DNA of 52,349 bases from the NCBI GenBank assembly GCA_030697825.1, contig JAUYOW010000067.1:1-52349 (forward strand), given 5' to 3'. The DNA comes from Gemmatimonadales bacterium (GTDB taxonomy: Bacteria; Gemmatimonadota; Gemmatimonadetes; Gemmatimonadales; JACORV01). Every line of letters starts with the position of its first letter. The stretch's first letter is position 1. The position numbers were made by a program, and so were the translations under genes. The notes beneath the pieces are model-generated. The model was not told the origin of the DNA and made no database searches. It saw only the letters and a program-made list of their open reading frames with translations. Positions 40,926 to 49,845 of the stretch are shown one piece after another.

Positions 40926-42133
40926 GCTATCACTCCCAACTCGCGGCCGATGGCCGCGAACGCGTCGAGCGCGAAGTCCACCTGGTCCGCGGTGTGCGTA
41001 GCCATGACGCTGGTACGAAGGCGGCACTGTGACGGCGGCACCGCCGGTGGCACCACGGGGTTCGTGAACACGCCGGCGTCGAACAGCTTCCGCCAGAATA
41101 CGAGCGTCCCTTCGAGCGGGCCGATGAGCACCGGCACGATCGGCGTCTGGGTGTGCCCGATGTCGAACTTGAGGTTGCGCAGCCCCTCCTGCAGGCGACG
41201 CGTGTTCTCCCACAGCGCGGCGCGTCGCTCGGGCTCGCTCCTCAGGATATCGAGCGCCGCGAGCACGCCCGCGGTGTTCGACGCCGGGAGCGCCGCGGTG
41301 AAGATGAGCGGCCGCGCATGGTGCTTGAGGTAGTGGATGATGTAGTCGGCGCCCGCCACGAAGCCGCCGATGGACGCGAGCGACTTCGAGAAGGTGCCCG
41401 CGATGAGGTCCACTTCGTCCGTCATGCCGAAGTGGTCGGCGGTGCCGGCGCCCGTGGGCCCGAGGACGCCGACCGAGTGCGCGTCGTCCACCGCGAGCGC
41501 CACGCCGTAGCGCTGCGCGATGGGCGCGAGGTGCGGCAGGTCGGCGATGTCGCCTTCCATGGAGTAGACGCCGTCCACGATGATCATCGCGCCCCGCGGC
41601 CGGTCGTCGCGGGCCAGCTTGCGTTCCAGCGCGGCGAGGTCGCCGTGGTTGAATCGCACCACGTCGCCCTGGGAGAGCTTGGCGCCGTCCAGGATGGAAG
41701 CATGGTCGAGCTTGTCGAGGTAGACGTTCTCGCCGCGGCCGACCAGGCCGGAGACGACGCCGAGGTTGGCCTGATAGCCGGTGGAGAAGACGAGGCAGGC
41801 TTCCTTGCCGAGGAACTCGGCGAGCCGGGCCTCCAGGATCTCGTGCAGGTCAAGGTTGCCGTTGAGGAAGCGGCTCCCGGTGCACCCGGAGCCGTACTTG
41901 TTGAGCGCTTCCCGCGCCGCTTCCAGCACTTTGGGGTGATGGGTGAGGCCGAGGTAGTTGTTCGACCCCATCATGACCTTTGTCTTGCCGTCGATCTTGA
42001 CGACAGTATCTTCCGACTCGGTGATCGGGGTGAAGTACGGGTAGAGCCCCATCGCCTGGACTTCGCGCGCCCGGGTGAAACTCTTGCACTTCTCGAACAG
42101 CGCGACTTCCCGCGCGACTTGTATCGTGGCCAC
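40922..42133 (-). CDS. spt: Serine palmitoyltransferase-like alpha-oxoamine synthase
   Basis: PLP enzyme of 403 residues that condenses serine with an acyl thioester to 3-ketosphinganine, the first sphingolipid step. The N-terminus LFEKCKSFTRAREVQAMGLY and PYFTPITESEDTVVKIDGK resemble bacterial serine palmitoyltransferases more than BioF or Kbl. Catalytic features: GSNNYLGLTHHPKV, GSRFLNGNLDLHEILE, LDHASILDG (His), VDDAHSVGVLG (Asp/His) and IAGTFSKSLASIGG with the PLP lysine. The GTG start at 42133 is preceded by a strong GGGGAGGA Shine-Dalgarno. It heads a four-gene minus-strand cluster. No dedicated acyl carrier protein or acyl-CoA ligase is present in the window. Confidence 0.85.
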   Translation of the reverse strand: MATIQVAREVALFEKCKSFTRAREVQAMGLYPYFTPITESEDTVVKIDGKTKVMMGSNNYLGLTHHPKVLEAAREALNKYGSGCTGSRFLNGNLDLHEILEARLAEFLGKEACLVFSTGYQANLGVVSGLVGRGENVYLDKLDHASILDGAKLSQGDVVRFNHGDLAALERKLARDDRPRGAMIIVDGVYSMEGDIADLPHLAPIAQRYGVALAVDDAHSVGVLGPTGAGTADHFGMTDEVDLIAGTFSKSLASIGGFVAGADYIIHYLKHHARPLIFTAALPASNTAGVLAALDILRSEPERRAALWENTRRLQEGLRNLKFDIGHTQTPIVPVLIGPLEGTLVFWRKLFDAGVFTNPVVPPAVPPSQCRLRTSVMATHTADQVDFALDAFAAIGRELGVIA

Positions 42134-42172
42134 TGGGTCCTCCCCTATAAACGAACTGGGCTGATTGTACCG

Positions 42173-42928
42173 ATGATCATGCGGTTAATCAAGTTACGGC
42201 GCTCGCTGGCGGGCGGTTTCGTCGGCGCTCTGGTTGCCATTCAACCCGCTCGGGCACAGCAGGTTCCGTCGCCGCTGCGGTACGAGGTCCGGGCCTGGCC
42301 GGATGCGGCCATCCTGACCGGCGCCGCGGCCGCGACGCTGGTCCCCCAACTCCTCAAGGGAAGTCTGCCCCATGCCACCTGCGCGCCCTGCGATCCGTCG
42401 GGGCTGTGGCGGATAGATCGGGGCGCGGTCGGGCCGCTCCGCGGCGCGCCGGCCCGCGTCAGCGACGTACTGGTCCTCGGGACCACGCTGGGCGGCGCGG
42501 TGCTGCTCGCTACGACCCGGAGCGGGGAGGGAGGAGACGCGCGGCGTGAGGACTTCGCCGTGTTCACTGAGGCCGTGGGTCTCACTTCGGCGGCGACCGA
42601 CTGGATGAAGGTGCTCTTCCACCGGCCGAGGCCGGTCCGCTATAGCGCCGACGCGCTGGACTACCCGTCGGCCAACTACGGGCTGTCGTTCCCGTCCGGG
42701 CACACTAGCCAGGCGTTCGCCGCTGCGGCCGCGTACGCGTCCATCCTTCACCGGCGCGGCGTCGCGGGCCGGCACCGCACCGAGATCGCCGTTCTCTTCA
42801 CGACGGCCGCGGCTACGGGGGTGATGCGAGTCGCATCGCGCAAGCACTTCCCGACCGACGTCATCGCGGGCGCGCTGCTCGGCACCGCCATCGGCTGGAC
42901 CATCCCCGCCTTGCACGCGATCCGATAG
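42173..42928 (+). CDS. PAP2-superfamily phosphatase, secreted/membrane
   Basis: Protein of 251 residues with a signal or anchor helix (LAGGFVGALVAIQPARAQ). All three classical PAP2 motifs are present: KVLFHRPRP (K-x6-RP), FPSGHTSQAFA (PSGH) and ASRKHFPTDVIAG (SR-x5-H-x3-D). This is a lipid phosphatase or related acid phosphatase acting at the envelope. It is divergent from spt with only 39 bases between the starts, so the pair may share control; TATAAA lies in that gap. ATG at 42173 or 42179. Unlike the Aur1-like PAP2 gene of the cluster, it keeps the full phosphatase signature. It could process sphingolipid phosphates, which is an inference. Confidence 0.88.
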   Translation: MIMRLIKLRRSLAGGFVGALVAIQPARAQQVPSPLRYEVRAWPDAAILTGAAAATLVPQLLKGSLPHATCAPCDPSGLWRIDRGAVGPLRGAPARVSDVLVLGTTLGGAVLLATTRSGEGGDARREDFAVFTEAVGLTSAATDWMKVLFHRPRPVRYSADALDYPSANYGLSFPSGHTSQAFAAAAAYASILHRRGVAGRHRTEIAVLFTTAAATGVMRVASRKHFPTDVIAGALLGTAIGWTIPALHAIR

Positions 42929-43020
42929 CGCGCGGCCACGGCGCACCCGGCGCCCGTGACCGCCGTTACGGAGGGGCGGCTCCCGGACCCCCACATTCGC
43001 TTTTCGAGGCGACGCGCGCC

Positions 43021-43050
43021 TTGTTGGGCGAGCGCCGCTTCCGCTAAGTT
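43021..43050 (+). promoter_or_regulatory. Candidate promoter of the M6 protease operon
   Basis: TTGTTG (43021-43026), an 18-base spacer and TAAGTT (43045-43050), 33 bases before the GTG start. The 155-base spacer (42929-43083) holds nothing else evident except GGGAGA as Shine-Dalgarno. Confidence 0.5.
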
Positions 43051-43083
43051 GCAGCGCAGAACGCCTTTTTCGCGGGAGATTGG

Positions 43084-45309
43084 GTGGGTCGTCGGCCGGT
43101 CCTGATGCTCCTTCTTGCTGCGCTGGCGATGCCGGCGCAAGGCGCACTCTCCCAGGGTGTCGACGGACGCCCACGCGAGCCGTTCGGGTTCGATTTCAAG
43201 CCCGACGCCGTGTGGCGCGTCCGCGCGCGGCGGGTTCGCCTCGCTCGGGCGCGCGCGCTGGCCCTTGGCGACTTTCGCTCCCTCAACTCAGCCCTCGCGT
43301 TCCGCGCACCGGTGGCGCTGCGCGCCCAGGCAGCCCCGTCACCCACGGCGGTCTCCGGCGTACTGAAGGTTCCGTACTTCCTGGTCAGCTTCCGCAACAC
43401 CGATCCGACCGCGCTGCTCCCGGTCGCGGCATACGACACGGCCCTCACGTTCGCGACGGCCCCGCCGGGGCGGCCCTACACCGTGCGCACCTATTACGAG
43501 GAGATGTCGAACGGGTTGCTGAGCCTCCAGGGCCAGGTGCTCGCGCGGGTCGCGCTCGACAGCAATGACACCTGGTACGAAGGGAACTGCAACGCGCTGT
43601 GCTCCTCCGGCGCCAGCCCCGGGCGCATGGCGCAGCTCATGCGCGAGGCGATCCTGGGCGTGGACTCGACGGTCAACTTCGGTCTGTTCGACAACGATGG
43701 GCCGGACGGGATCCCCAACTCGGACGACGACGATGGCGAGGTGGACATCGCCGGGTTCATACAGCCGGAGCTGGGCGGGGAGTGCGTGGCCAAGGCTCCG
43801 TCATCCGCGAACAACATTTGGTCACACCGCTATTACTACAGCGCCTGGACCGGACAGCCTTACACGACCAACGATCCGCGCACGGGGGGCGGGCCGATCA
43901 GGATCGACAACTACACGATCCAGTCGGGCGTCGGAGGCAGCGACGCCTGCACCGGCGCCCAGATCATGGGCATCGGGACCATCGCCCACGAGATGGGACA
44001 CGGCCTCGGCCTCGACGACCTTTACGACACGAATCCCGACGACGGCGACGACTCGGAGGGGGTGGGCCATTGGGGGCTAATGGGCTCGGGCGGCTTCGCG
44101 ACGCCGTTGAGCCCCGCCAGCATGGAGGCCTTCTCGCGCGCCGAGCTGGGTTGGATCGCGGTCCGCGCGCTCACGCTTCCCGGCTCGTATCAACTTGGTC
44201 CCACCGCCGTCGGGGATACCGCGTTCCTGATCCGCCCGACCGTCGCGAACCTGCGCGGGGAGTACTTCCTGCTCGAGAACCGGCAGGCGGCGCTCTCGGA
44301 CACGGCGTTGATCCGGTCGAAGGGCCCGGGACTGCTGATCTGGCACGTGGACTCGACCAAGTACGCGCAGAGCTTTTTCTTGAACGAGGTGAATTCGGGC
44401 CCGATCCACGCCGTGTGGCTGAGGCAGGCCGACGGGTTGAACCACCTGCGCAGCAGCACCCCGGACGTCCGGAACCGCGGCGACGCCGGTGACCCGTTCC
44501 CGGGCACCACGAACAACACCGTCTTCGGTGCGGCTACGAACCCGTCATCGAACCTCAACACCGGCCTGCCGTCGGGCATCCAGATCGATTCCATCCGCCA
44601 GGTGACCCCCGGAGGCGCAGTCGCCTTTCACCTGCTGGCGGGGAGCGAGGTCCGGGCGAGCGACACGGCGGCGGTTGTGCGGGTGAACGGGGTCGCGTAC
44701 AGTGTGTTCCGCCGGCTCGTGACTTCGGGCGCGGAAACGCTGCTGGTGGACATCGACTCCGTGCAGACGACCGGCGGGGGCGTGACGCGCTTCGAGTTCC
44801 GCGGCTGGAGCGACAGCGGGGCGCGCTCGCACACCGTCATTGTCACGCCGGCGAACCCGCTCTCACTGGTGGCGCAACTCGCCGTGTTCCACCGGGTCAC
44901 GGTGTCGAAGAGCGGCAACGGCACGATCACCATCTCGCCGAGTCTCGGCGCGGGCGGGAGCGCTATGCTCCCCGCGACCGACACCTTGCGCGTCACCGCG
45001 AGCCCCTCACCGCAGAACATCTTCGTGGCGTGGGATGGGGACACGACCAGCCTCGATCCGTCCCTGGCGCTGCTGGTCAGGCGCCCGCTGACCCTGACGG
45101 CGTCGTTCACTCCACTGCTGCTGGATAGCGTAGTGGCTCAGCTGCTGAGAGGCTCGGGGCTCACCGATGCGCAGCAGAGCCTGATGGACCTCCAGGCCAA
45201 CAACAACGGCGTCTTCGACCTCGGCGACTTCGTGGCGTGGCTCGACCGGTCGGGCACGACCGTGAGCGCGCAGGTGATGGCCCGCGTGCTGGGGAGGCTG
45301 CGGCGATGA
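43084..45309 (+). CDS. Secreted M6-family metalloprotease with C-terminal dockerin-like region
   Basis: Protein of 741 residues. Signal peptide VLMLLLAALAMPAQGALS. The peptidase M6 (immune inhibitor A-like) domain occupies ~95-400 with VPYFLVSFRNTDPTALLP, YYEEMSNGLLSLQGQV and the zinc site IAHEMGHGLGLDDLYD, then GHWGLMGSGG. A beta-rich region and an InlB-type repeat domain (VTVSKSGNGTITISPS) follow. The last ~65 residues (GLTDAQQSLMDLQANNNGVF, then DLGDFVAWLDRSG) resemble one dockerin module with a D/N-rich calcium-loop-like segment. The GTG at 43084 has GGGAGA upstream. It overlaps the lipoprotein gene by ATGA. The role is probably extracellular protein breakdown. Confidence 0.9.
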   Translation: MGRRPVLMLLLAALAMPAQGALSQGVDGRPREPFGFDFKPDAVWRVRARRVRLARARALALGDFRSLNSALAFRAPVALRAQAAPSPTAVSGVLKVPYFLVSFRNTDPTALLPVAAYDTALTFATAPPGRPYTVRTYYEEMSNGLLSLQGQVLARVALDSNDTWYEGNCNALCSSGASPGRMAQLMREAILGVDSTVNFGLFDNDGPDGIPNSDDDDGEVDIAGFIQPELGGECVAKAPSSANNIWSHRYYYSAWTGQPYTTNDPRTGGGPIRIDNYTIQSGVGGSDACTGAQIMGIGTIAHEMGHGLGLDDLYDTNPDDGDDSEGVGHWGLMGSGGFATPLSPASMEAFSRAELGWIAVRALTLPGSYQLGPTAVGDTAFLIRPTVANLRGEYFLLENRQAALSDTALIRSKGPGLLIWHVDSTKYAQSFFLNEVNSGPIHAVWLRQADGLNHLRSSTPDVRNRGDAGDPFPGTTNNTVFGAATNPSSNLNTGLPSGIQIDSIRQVTPGGAVAFHLLAGSEVRASDTAAVVRVNGVAYSVFRRLVTSGAETLLVDIDSVQTTGGGVTRFEFRGWSDSGARSHTVIVTPANPLSLVAQLAVFHRVTVSKSGNGTITISPSLGAGGSAMLPATDTLRVTASPSPQNIFVAWDGDTTSLDPSLALLVRRPLTLTASFTPLLLDSVVAQLLRGSGLTDAQQSLMDLQANNNGVFDLGDFVAWLDRSGTTVSAQVMARVLGRLRR

Positions 45310-45701
45310 ACGTCCGACGGACAGTGATGGCCGCGGCGGCGGTCGCGCTCGCGGCGTGCAGCGACGGCCCGACCGCGGGAGAGCTGTCGGTGCGGCTCAC
45401 CACCCCCAACACCGGTGCCGACCGTGCGATCCTGTTCACTGTGAAGGGACGGCTCAGCGGCGCGGTGGCGCCCTCCGGCGCGAGCTACGGCGTCGTCTCG
45501 ACCACGTTCCCCGGTGACAGCACGCACATCGCGGTGATCGCGGCGTCGGGCCAGACGCTGGCGCCCGGCGCGGTAGCCCTCATCCGGGTGAACGACATCG
45601 ACCGCTTCGCATCCTACACGGCCTTCGTCACGCAGGTCGTCGCCCGGGACTACACCCAACTCGATACCACGGGTTACGTTCTCTCCGTCGTCAAGCCTTA
45701 G
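45306..45701 (+). CDS. Small lipoprotein of unknown function, coupled to the M6 protease
   Basis: Protein of 131 residues. Signal MNVRRTVMAAAAVALAAC with lipobox ALAAC. The mature ~110 residues are beta-rich (ELSVRLTTPNTGADRAILFT; HIAVIAASGQTLAPGAVALI), about the size of a cohesin or Ig-like fold. The start overlaps the protease stop (ATGA) and the next gene follows after 15 bases. Since the protease ends in a dockerin-like region, this lipoprotein could be a surface receptor for it; that is speculative and based only on coupling and size. I do not recognise the family. Confidence 0.75.
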   Translation: MNVRRTVMAAAAVALAACSDGPTAGELSVRLTTPNTGADRAILFTVKGRLSGAVAPSGASYGVVSTTFPGDSTHIAVIAASGQTLAPGAVALIRVNDIDRFASYTAFVTQVVARDYTQLDTTGYVLSVVKP

Positions 45702-45716
45702 ACAACGGAGTCACCC

Positions 45717-48068
45717 ATGAGCCGTACGCTCGCACTCCTGGCGATCACCTTCGCCGGGGGGTTCGTCGCGCCGCTCCAGGCGCAGCGTTCCGGACCCGCC
45801 TCGCCCGCACCGGCATCACCTTCGTCCCCCGCTTTCGACCTCACCATAGACAACATCATGCGCGGCCCCGACCTCTACGGCACGCCGCCACGCCTGGTCC
45901 GGTTCTCGGACGACTCGCGCTACGTCTACTTCCGTTGGAAGAAGCCGGACGTGGACACCGCGGAAGCGTCGTACCGCGTGGCTGTGACCGGGGGCGAGCC
46001 GGAGAGGATGGCGTCGCCGGCAGACAGCGGGTATCCGCAGAACGGCGTCTGGTCGCGGGACCGGCGCGCGAAGGCCTATCTCTTCCGCGGCGACGTGTAC
46101 CGGTTCGACGCGGTGCGCGGCCAGCGCCGACGCCTCACCGACACGCCCGGAGCGGAGGGCAACGTCCAGCCCCCGGGGACGGGCGCACCGTGTACTTCGT
46201 CCGCGACAACAACGTCTACGGCATCTCGCTCGACGGCGGTCCGCTGCGCCAGGTGACCGACATCCGCCGCGGCCCGGAGCCCGCGGGCGCGGCGCGCGAC
46301 ACGACCGGCCAGCGCGCTTTCCTCCGGGCCCAGCAGCGGCGGCTCTTCGAGTTCGTGCGCCGGCCTCCGCGAGCGGACCCCGATCCCTTCGCGATCCGCG
46401 GCGATTCCGACACCACCGGTCCGCGCCCCTTCTATCTCGCCGAGGGACAGAACATCCAGTCGTGGGACGTCTCGCCGGACGGGCGCTACCTGCTCCTGAC
46501 GGTGAGCGACCGCGCCGCGGGCGCGCGGTGCAGACACTGCCCATCTGGGTGAGCGCGACCGGCTACGTCGAGACCCAGCCCAACCGCACCAAAGTGGGCG
46601 ACGAACAGTCGCGCACCCGCGCCGCCATCCTGGAACTGGCCACCGGCGCGGTGAACTGGGTGGACCCGGGCCTCGGCCGGCGCCAGCTGAGCGTGCGCGG
46701 AGTGGGCTGGTCCGCGAGCGGCAGCCGCGCGCTGGTGCGCGGCATGGCGGCGGACTTCAACGACCGCTGGCTCTGGGTGGTGGACGTGCCCGGCTTCGCG
46801 GTGCGCCAGGTGGACGTACTGCACGACAGCGCGTGGGTCGCTCAGCTCTCGTACAGGCCGGATGGCTACCTGACGGCGAGACGATCTGGTTCACGTCGGA
46901 AGTTTCCGGGTGGGCGCACGCCTATACCGTCCCGGCCTCGGGTGGAACGCGGCGCGCCTTGACCAGCGGCCCGTGGGAGGTGCAGGGAGTGGAGCTGTCC
47001 CCCGACGGACGACGCTTCTATTTCCACTCCAGCGAGGTTCACTGGGGCGAGCACCATTTCTACGCGATGGGAACGGACGGCGCCGGCAAGACGCAGCTCA
47101 CGCGAGGCGAGGGCCGGCACGACGGGGTGGTGAGTCCGGACGACCGCTGGCTCGCCATCATGTATTCGCAGGCCAATCATCCGCCGGAGCTGTACATCCA
47201 GGCCAACCGCCCCGGCGCGCCGTGGCGGCAAGTGACGGAGTCCACCACCGAGGAATTCCGTAGCTTCGCATGGCGCGTGCCGGAGCTGGTGATGGTCCCG
47301 GCGCGCGACGGGGTGCAGGTGCCGGCGCGATTGTACCGGCCCACGGGCCGGTCCAACGGCGCGGGCGTGATCTTCGTGCACGGCGCCGGCTACACCCAGA
47401 ACGTGCACAAGTGGTGGTCGTCATATTCGCGGGAGTACCTGTTCCACCACCTGCTGGCGGAGCGAGGCTACACGGTGCTCGACCTGGACTACCGTGCGAG
47501 CGCCGGCCACGGGCGCGACTGGCGGGCCGCGATCTACCGGCACATGGGCGGCCCCGACCTCGAGGACAACGTGGACGGCGCGCGGTGGATGTCTCGCACG
47601 CTGGGCGTGGACTCCACGCGGATCGGGATCTACGGTGGCTCGTACGGCGGCTTCATCACTCTCATGGCCATGTTCACTACTCCGGGTGTCTTCCGGGCCG
47701 GTGCCGCGCTCCGGCCGGTGACCGATTGGGCGCACTACAACCACGGCTACACGGCCGCGATCCTCAACGAGCCGCAGGAGGACAGCACCGCGTATCTCAG
47801 GTCTTCCCCGATCTATTTCGCGGAGGGACTGAGCGGCGCCCTGCTGATCTGCCATGGCATGGTTGACGACAATGTCAATTTTCAAGACGCCGTCCGACTA
47901 TCGCAGCGGCTCATCGAGCTGCGCAAGGAGAACTGGGAGATCGCCATTTATCCCGTCGAGCCGCACGGCTTTCGGCAGGCATCCAGCTGGGCGGACGAAT
48001 ACCGGCGCATTCTCCGGCTGTTCGACACCAACCTGCGGGAGCGGGAGACGGTGCGCACGGGGAATTAG
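45717..48068 (+). pseudogene. S9 prolyl oligopeptidase/DPP IV-like peptidase, broken by three frameshifts
   Basis: A DPP IV-type peptidase of about 784 residues spread over three frames, in four segments. Segment 1 (from ATG 45717, signal LALLAITFAGGFVAPLQAQ) holds the start of the propeller. The frame changes near 46170-46180 (a CCCCCGGGG run), near 46520-46532 and near 46850-46862. Each change equals the loss of one base. The last segment carries the alpha/beta hydrolase: GVIFVHGAGYTQNVHKWW, nucleophile GIYGGSYGGF, the Asp region HGMVDDNVNF and the His in PVEPHGF. All catalytic parts are therefore intact across the breaks. Either it is a young pseudogene or these are assembly errors in GC runs. 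GGAG precedes the ATG. Confidence 0.85.
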
Positions 48069-48149
48069 ACGCCGCATTCTGCGTGCTCGCCGCGCCGATC
48101 GGGCTCGCCGATCAAGAGCGGCGCATCCTCGCGCGGCCCGCGTAGGCGT

Positions 48150-48179
48150 TTGCCCGCGTCGCGGCCCCGCCGCTACATT
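48150..48179 (+). promoter_or_regulatory. Candidate promoter of tRNA-Ala
   Basis: TTGCCC (48150-48155), an 18-base spacer and TACATT (48174-48179). Transcription would start around 48186, about eight bases before the mature tRNA. The complex-I-like genes may be read from the same promoter. Confidence 0.55.
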
Positions 48180-48193
48180 CCGGCCGCCGGCAC

Positions 48194-48266
48194 GGGGCGG
48201 TAGCTCAGCTGGGAGAGCACCTGGTTTGCAACCAGGGGGTCACGGGTTCGAATCCCGTCCGCTCCA
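48194..48266 (+). tRNA. tRNA-Ala (anticodon TGC)
   Basis: A 73-base cloverleaf. Acceptor GGGGCGG pairs with CCGCTCC (one G-U), D-arm AGCTCAGCTGGGAGAGC, anticodon arm CCTGGTTTGCAACCAGG with anticodon TGC, T-arm CGGGTTCGAATCCCG, discriminator A. The 3' CCA is not encoded. G3-U70 in the acceptor is the identity element of tRNA-Ala. Confidence 0.97.
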
Positions 48267-48275
48267 TCCTTGTTA

Positions 48276-48612
48276 ATGGACGCCTCGACGCTCCATCAGT
48301 ACCGAATCGTCAAGCTTTTCCTCGGTGCCGGCTTGGTGGCGGCGATGCTTGCGGTCGCGCTGCTCCGGACCGCCGGCAGGGCGACGGGCGGCCCCGCGGA
48401 GCCGGCGCGCGACGAGACCCGCGTCGGCCCCTGGCGCGATGTGCTCGGCCTACTGGTCGCCATCGCGACCTCCGGGACCCTCCTCTATCTCCTTTCCCAT
48501 CGGCCTCGTCTTCCGGTTCTTCCAGACCTGGCAGTCCGTCGCCCTCCTGGTCGCGTTCGTGATCGTGGCGGCAGCGCCGGGGGTCTACGCGGTGAGGACG
48601 CGCGCCCTGTGA
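48276..48612 (+). pseudogene. Complex I subunit A-like membrane protein with a one-base frameshift
   Basis: A protein of about 111 residues with three hydrophobic segments starts at ATG 48276, ten bases after the tRNA. The frame shifts by one extra base at about 48489-48493 (CTCCTTTCCC); removing one C joins DVLGLLVAIATSGTLLYL to FPIGLVFRFFQTWQS. Size, three helices, the LYLFP block and the ending VYAVRTRAL resemble NuoA. The conserved D-V-E before that block reads T-S-G, however, and the YECG loop is missing. So it is either a decayed nuoA relative or an intact gene with a sequencing error. It precedes H-, J-, K- and N-like genes, in nuo order. Confidence 0.55.
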
Positions 48613-48625
48613 CGCTGGCCGACCG

Positions 48626-49327
48626 GTGAAGGCGACCGACGACCTGTCGGAGAGCGTCGGCCTTTCGATCGCCGCGCTGGTCCTCGCCTCGGTGATCCCG
48701 ATGGCCACCACCGGGCCGTTCGCCGACCTTCCGTACGGTCTCTTCGTCCTAGTGGCCGGCTACGCCGGTGTCGCGCTCACGCTGGCGGTCACGGGCACGG
48801 CCGGCGACGACTGGATGGCGGCGGCGGAGCGACCGGGTGGGGCGATCGTCTGGGCGGGATGCTGGGTGGCGATGGTGCTGGCGATCGCCGCGGTCGTCGT
48901 GACGGCACAAACGATGGATCTGCGCAACGGGGTGCTGGCCCAGGAGAACACGCTGCCCTATCTGCTGCTGCAACCGGTCGCCGCGCTCGGGTTCGTACTC
49001 GCGCTGGCGGTCGCGGTGAGTCACGGCGTGCGCCCGCCCATGGGGGACGCCCCCGGCGCGCGCCGCCTAGCTGAAGGACTGCACCTCCTGGTCGGATGCG
49101 CGGTCGGAGGCACGCTGTTCCTCGGAGGCTACTCGGGCCCGTTCCTCTCCGGACCCGTCTGGCTGCTCGCGAAGGCCGGCGCTCTCATGCTCGCGGTGCT
49201 GGCGCTGAGCCGCCGGCTTAGCGGACTGCCGGACGAGCGGCGGCGGGGCCTGGCCTGGCGCGTGCTGGCCCCGGCCGCGCTGCTCAACCTGATCGCCACG
49301 TTCGTCGCGGTCGGTCGGCCCCGGTGA
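48626..49327 (+). CDS. nuoH: Shortened complex I subunit H-like membrane protein
   Basis: Membrane protein of 233 residues resembling the C-terminal two-thirds of NuoH. TGPFADLPYGLFVLVAGYAG matches the NuoH block after TM2, EGLHLLVGCAVGGTLFLGGY and WLLAKAGALMLAVLALSRRL match its last helices, and WRVLAPAALLNLIATFVAV its end. The first ~80 residues of normal NuoH, including the RVGPNR quinone-site motif, are absent. The acidic loop PFDLxEAExE is replaced by SHGVRPPMGDAPGA. Since the upstream stop lies 14 bases before the GTG, the missing start is real unless the gene is rearranged. A normal quinone-reducing role is unlikely. It overlaps the J-like gene by GTGA. Confidence 0.7.
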   Translation: MKATDDLSESVGLSIAALVLASVIPMATTGPFADLPYGLFVLVAGYAGVALTLAVTGTAGDDWMAAAERPGGAIVWAGCWVAMVLAIAAVVVTAQTMDLRNGVLAQENTLPYLLLQPVAALGFVLALAVAVSHGVRPPMGDAPGARRLAEGLHLLVGCAVGGTLFLGGYSGPFLSGPVWLLAKAGALMLAVLALSRRLSGLPDERRRGLAWRVLAPAALLNLIATFVAVGRPR

Positions 49328-49845
49328 ACTGGGCCGGCTTCGGGTTCGGCGCGTCTGCGACCATCGCGGTGCTCGGCGCGGCCGTGGTAGCCCTGGCGCG
49401 CGGCGCCGCGCCCGCGATCGCGGGCTTCGCCCTCTCGATGCTCGGAGTAGCGGGCGTCTGCCTGACGCTGGGCGACGACTTCCTGGCCATCCTCATCGTC
49501 CTCGTCATGTCGGCGGCGCTGCCGGCAGGACTGCTCGCGGCCGCGAAGATCGCCCCCGCCGCCGCGCGGCCGCCGCGCCGGTCCCGCGTCTCCGTCGCGA
49601 TCGTCATCGGCCTCGCGGCGTTCGCCGGGCTGACGGCGCTCGTACTCGGCACCGAATGGCCGCCCGCGGGTGGCCAGCGGGAGACGGCCGCGGTCTGGGT
49701 CGGCTGGGGGCTGCTCACCGACTCGGTCGCGGCCTTGGAGCTCGTCGGGGCGCTGCTCGCCGTCGCCGCCATCGCGGCACTGGTCCTCGCGAGGGCGGCT
49801 ACGGGGCCGCGAGAAGAAGTGGAGGATCGGTCGCCGAGACCCTGA
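49324..49845 (+). CDS. nuoJ: Complex I subunit J-like membrane protein
   Basis: Membrane protein of 173 residues with about five helices. AAPAIAGFALSMLGVAGVCL and TLGDDFLAILIVLVMSAA match the NuoJ blocks around TM2-TM3, where NuoJ usually reads FLAxxQxxVYVGAI; here the Y-V-G-A part is M-S-A-A. WVGWGLLTDSVAALELVGAL fits the late NuoJ helix (LVGxLLLVAxVGA). The GTG start overlaps the H-like stop (GTGA). The stop overlaps a CTG that probably starts the K-like gene. The TM3 pi-bulge region used in proton transfer is therefore changed. Confidence 0.72.
   Translation: MNWAGFGFGASATIAVLGAAVVALARGAAPAIAGFALSMLGVAGVCLTLGDDFLAILIVLVMSAALPAGLLAAAKIAPAAARPPRRSRVSVAIVIGLAAFAGLTALVLGTEWPPAGGQRETAAVWVGWGLLTDSVAALELVGALLAVAAIAALVLARAATGPREEVEDRSPRP

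Noticed and set aside
41153-42172. N-terminal extension of the divergent PAP2 protein
   Set aside because: It lies opposite spt; the signal-like helix starts at 42173.
45717-48068. Four separate small genes
   Set aside because: Consecutive frames together make one full-length S9 peptidase with propeller and hydrolase parts, so it is one broken gene.
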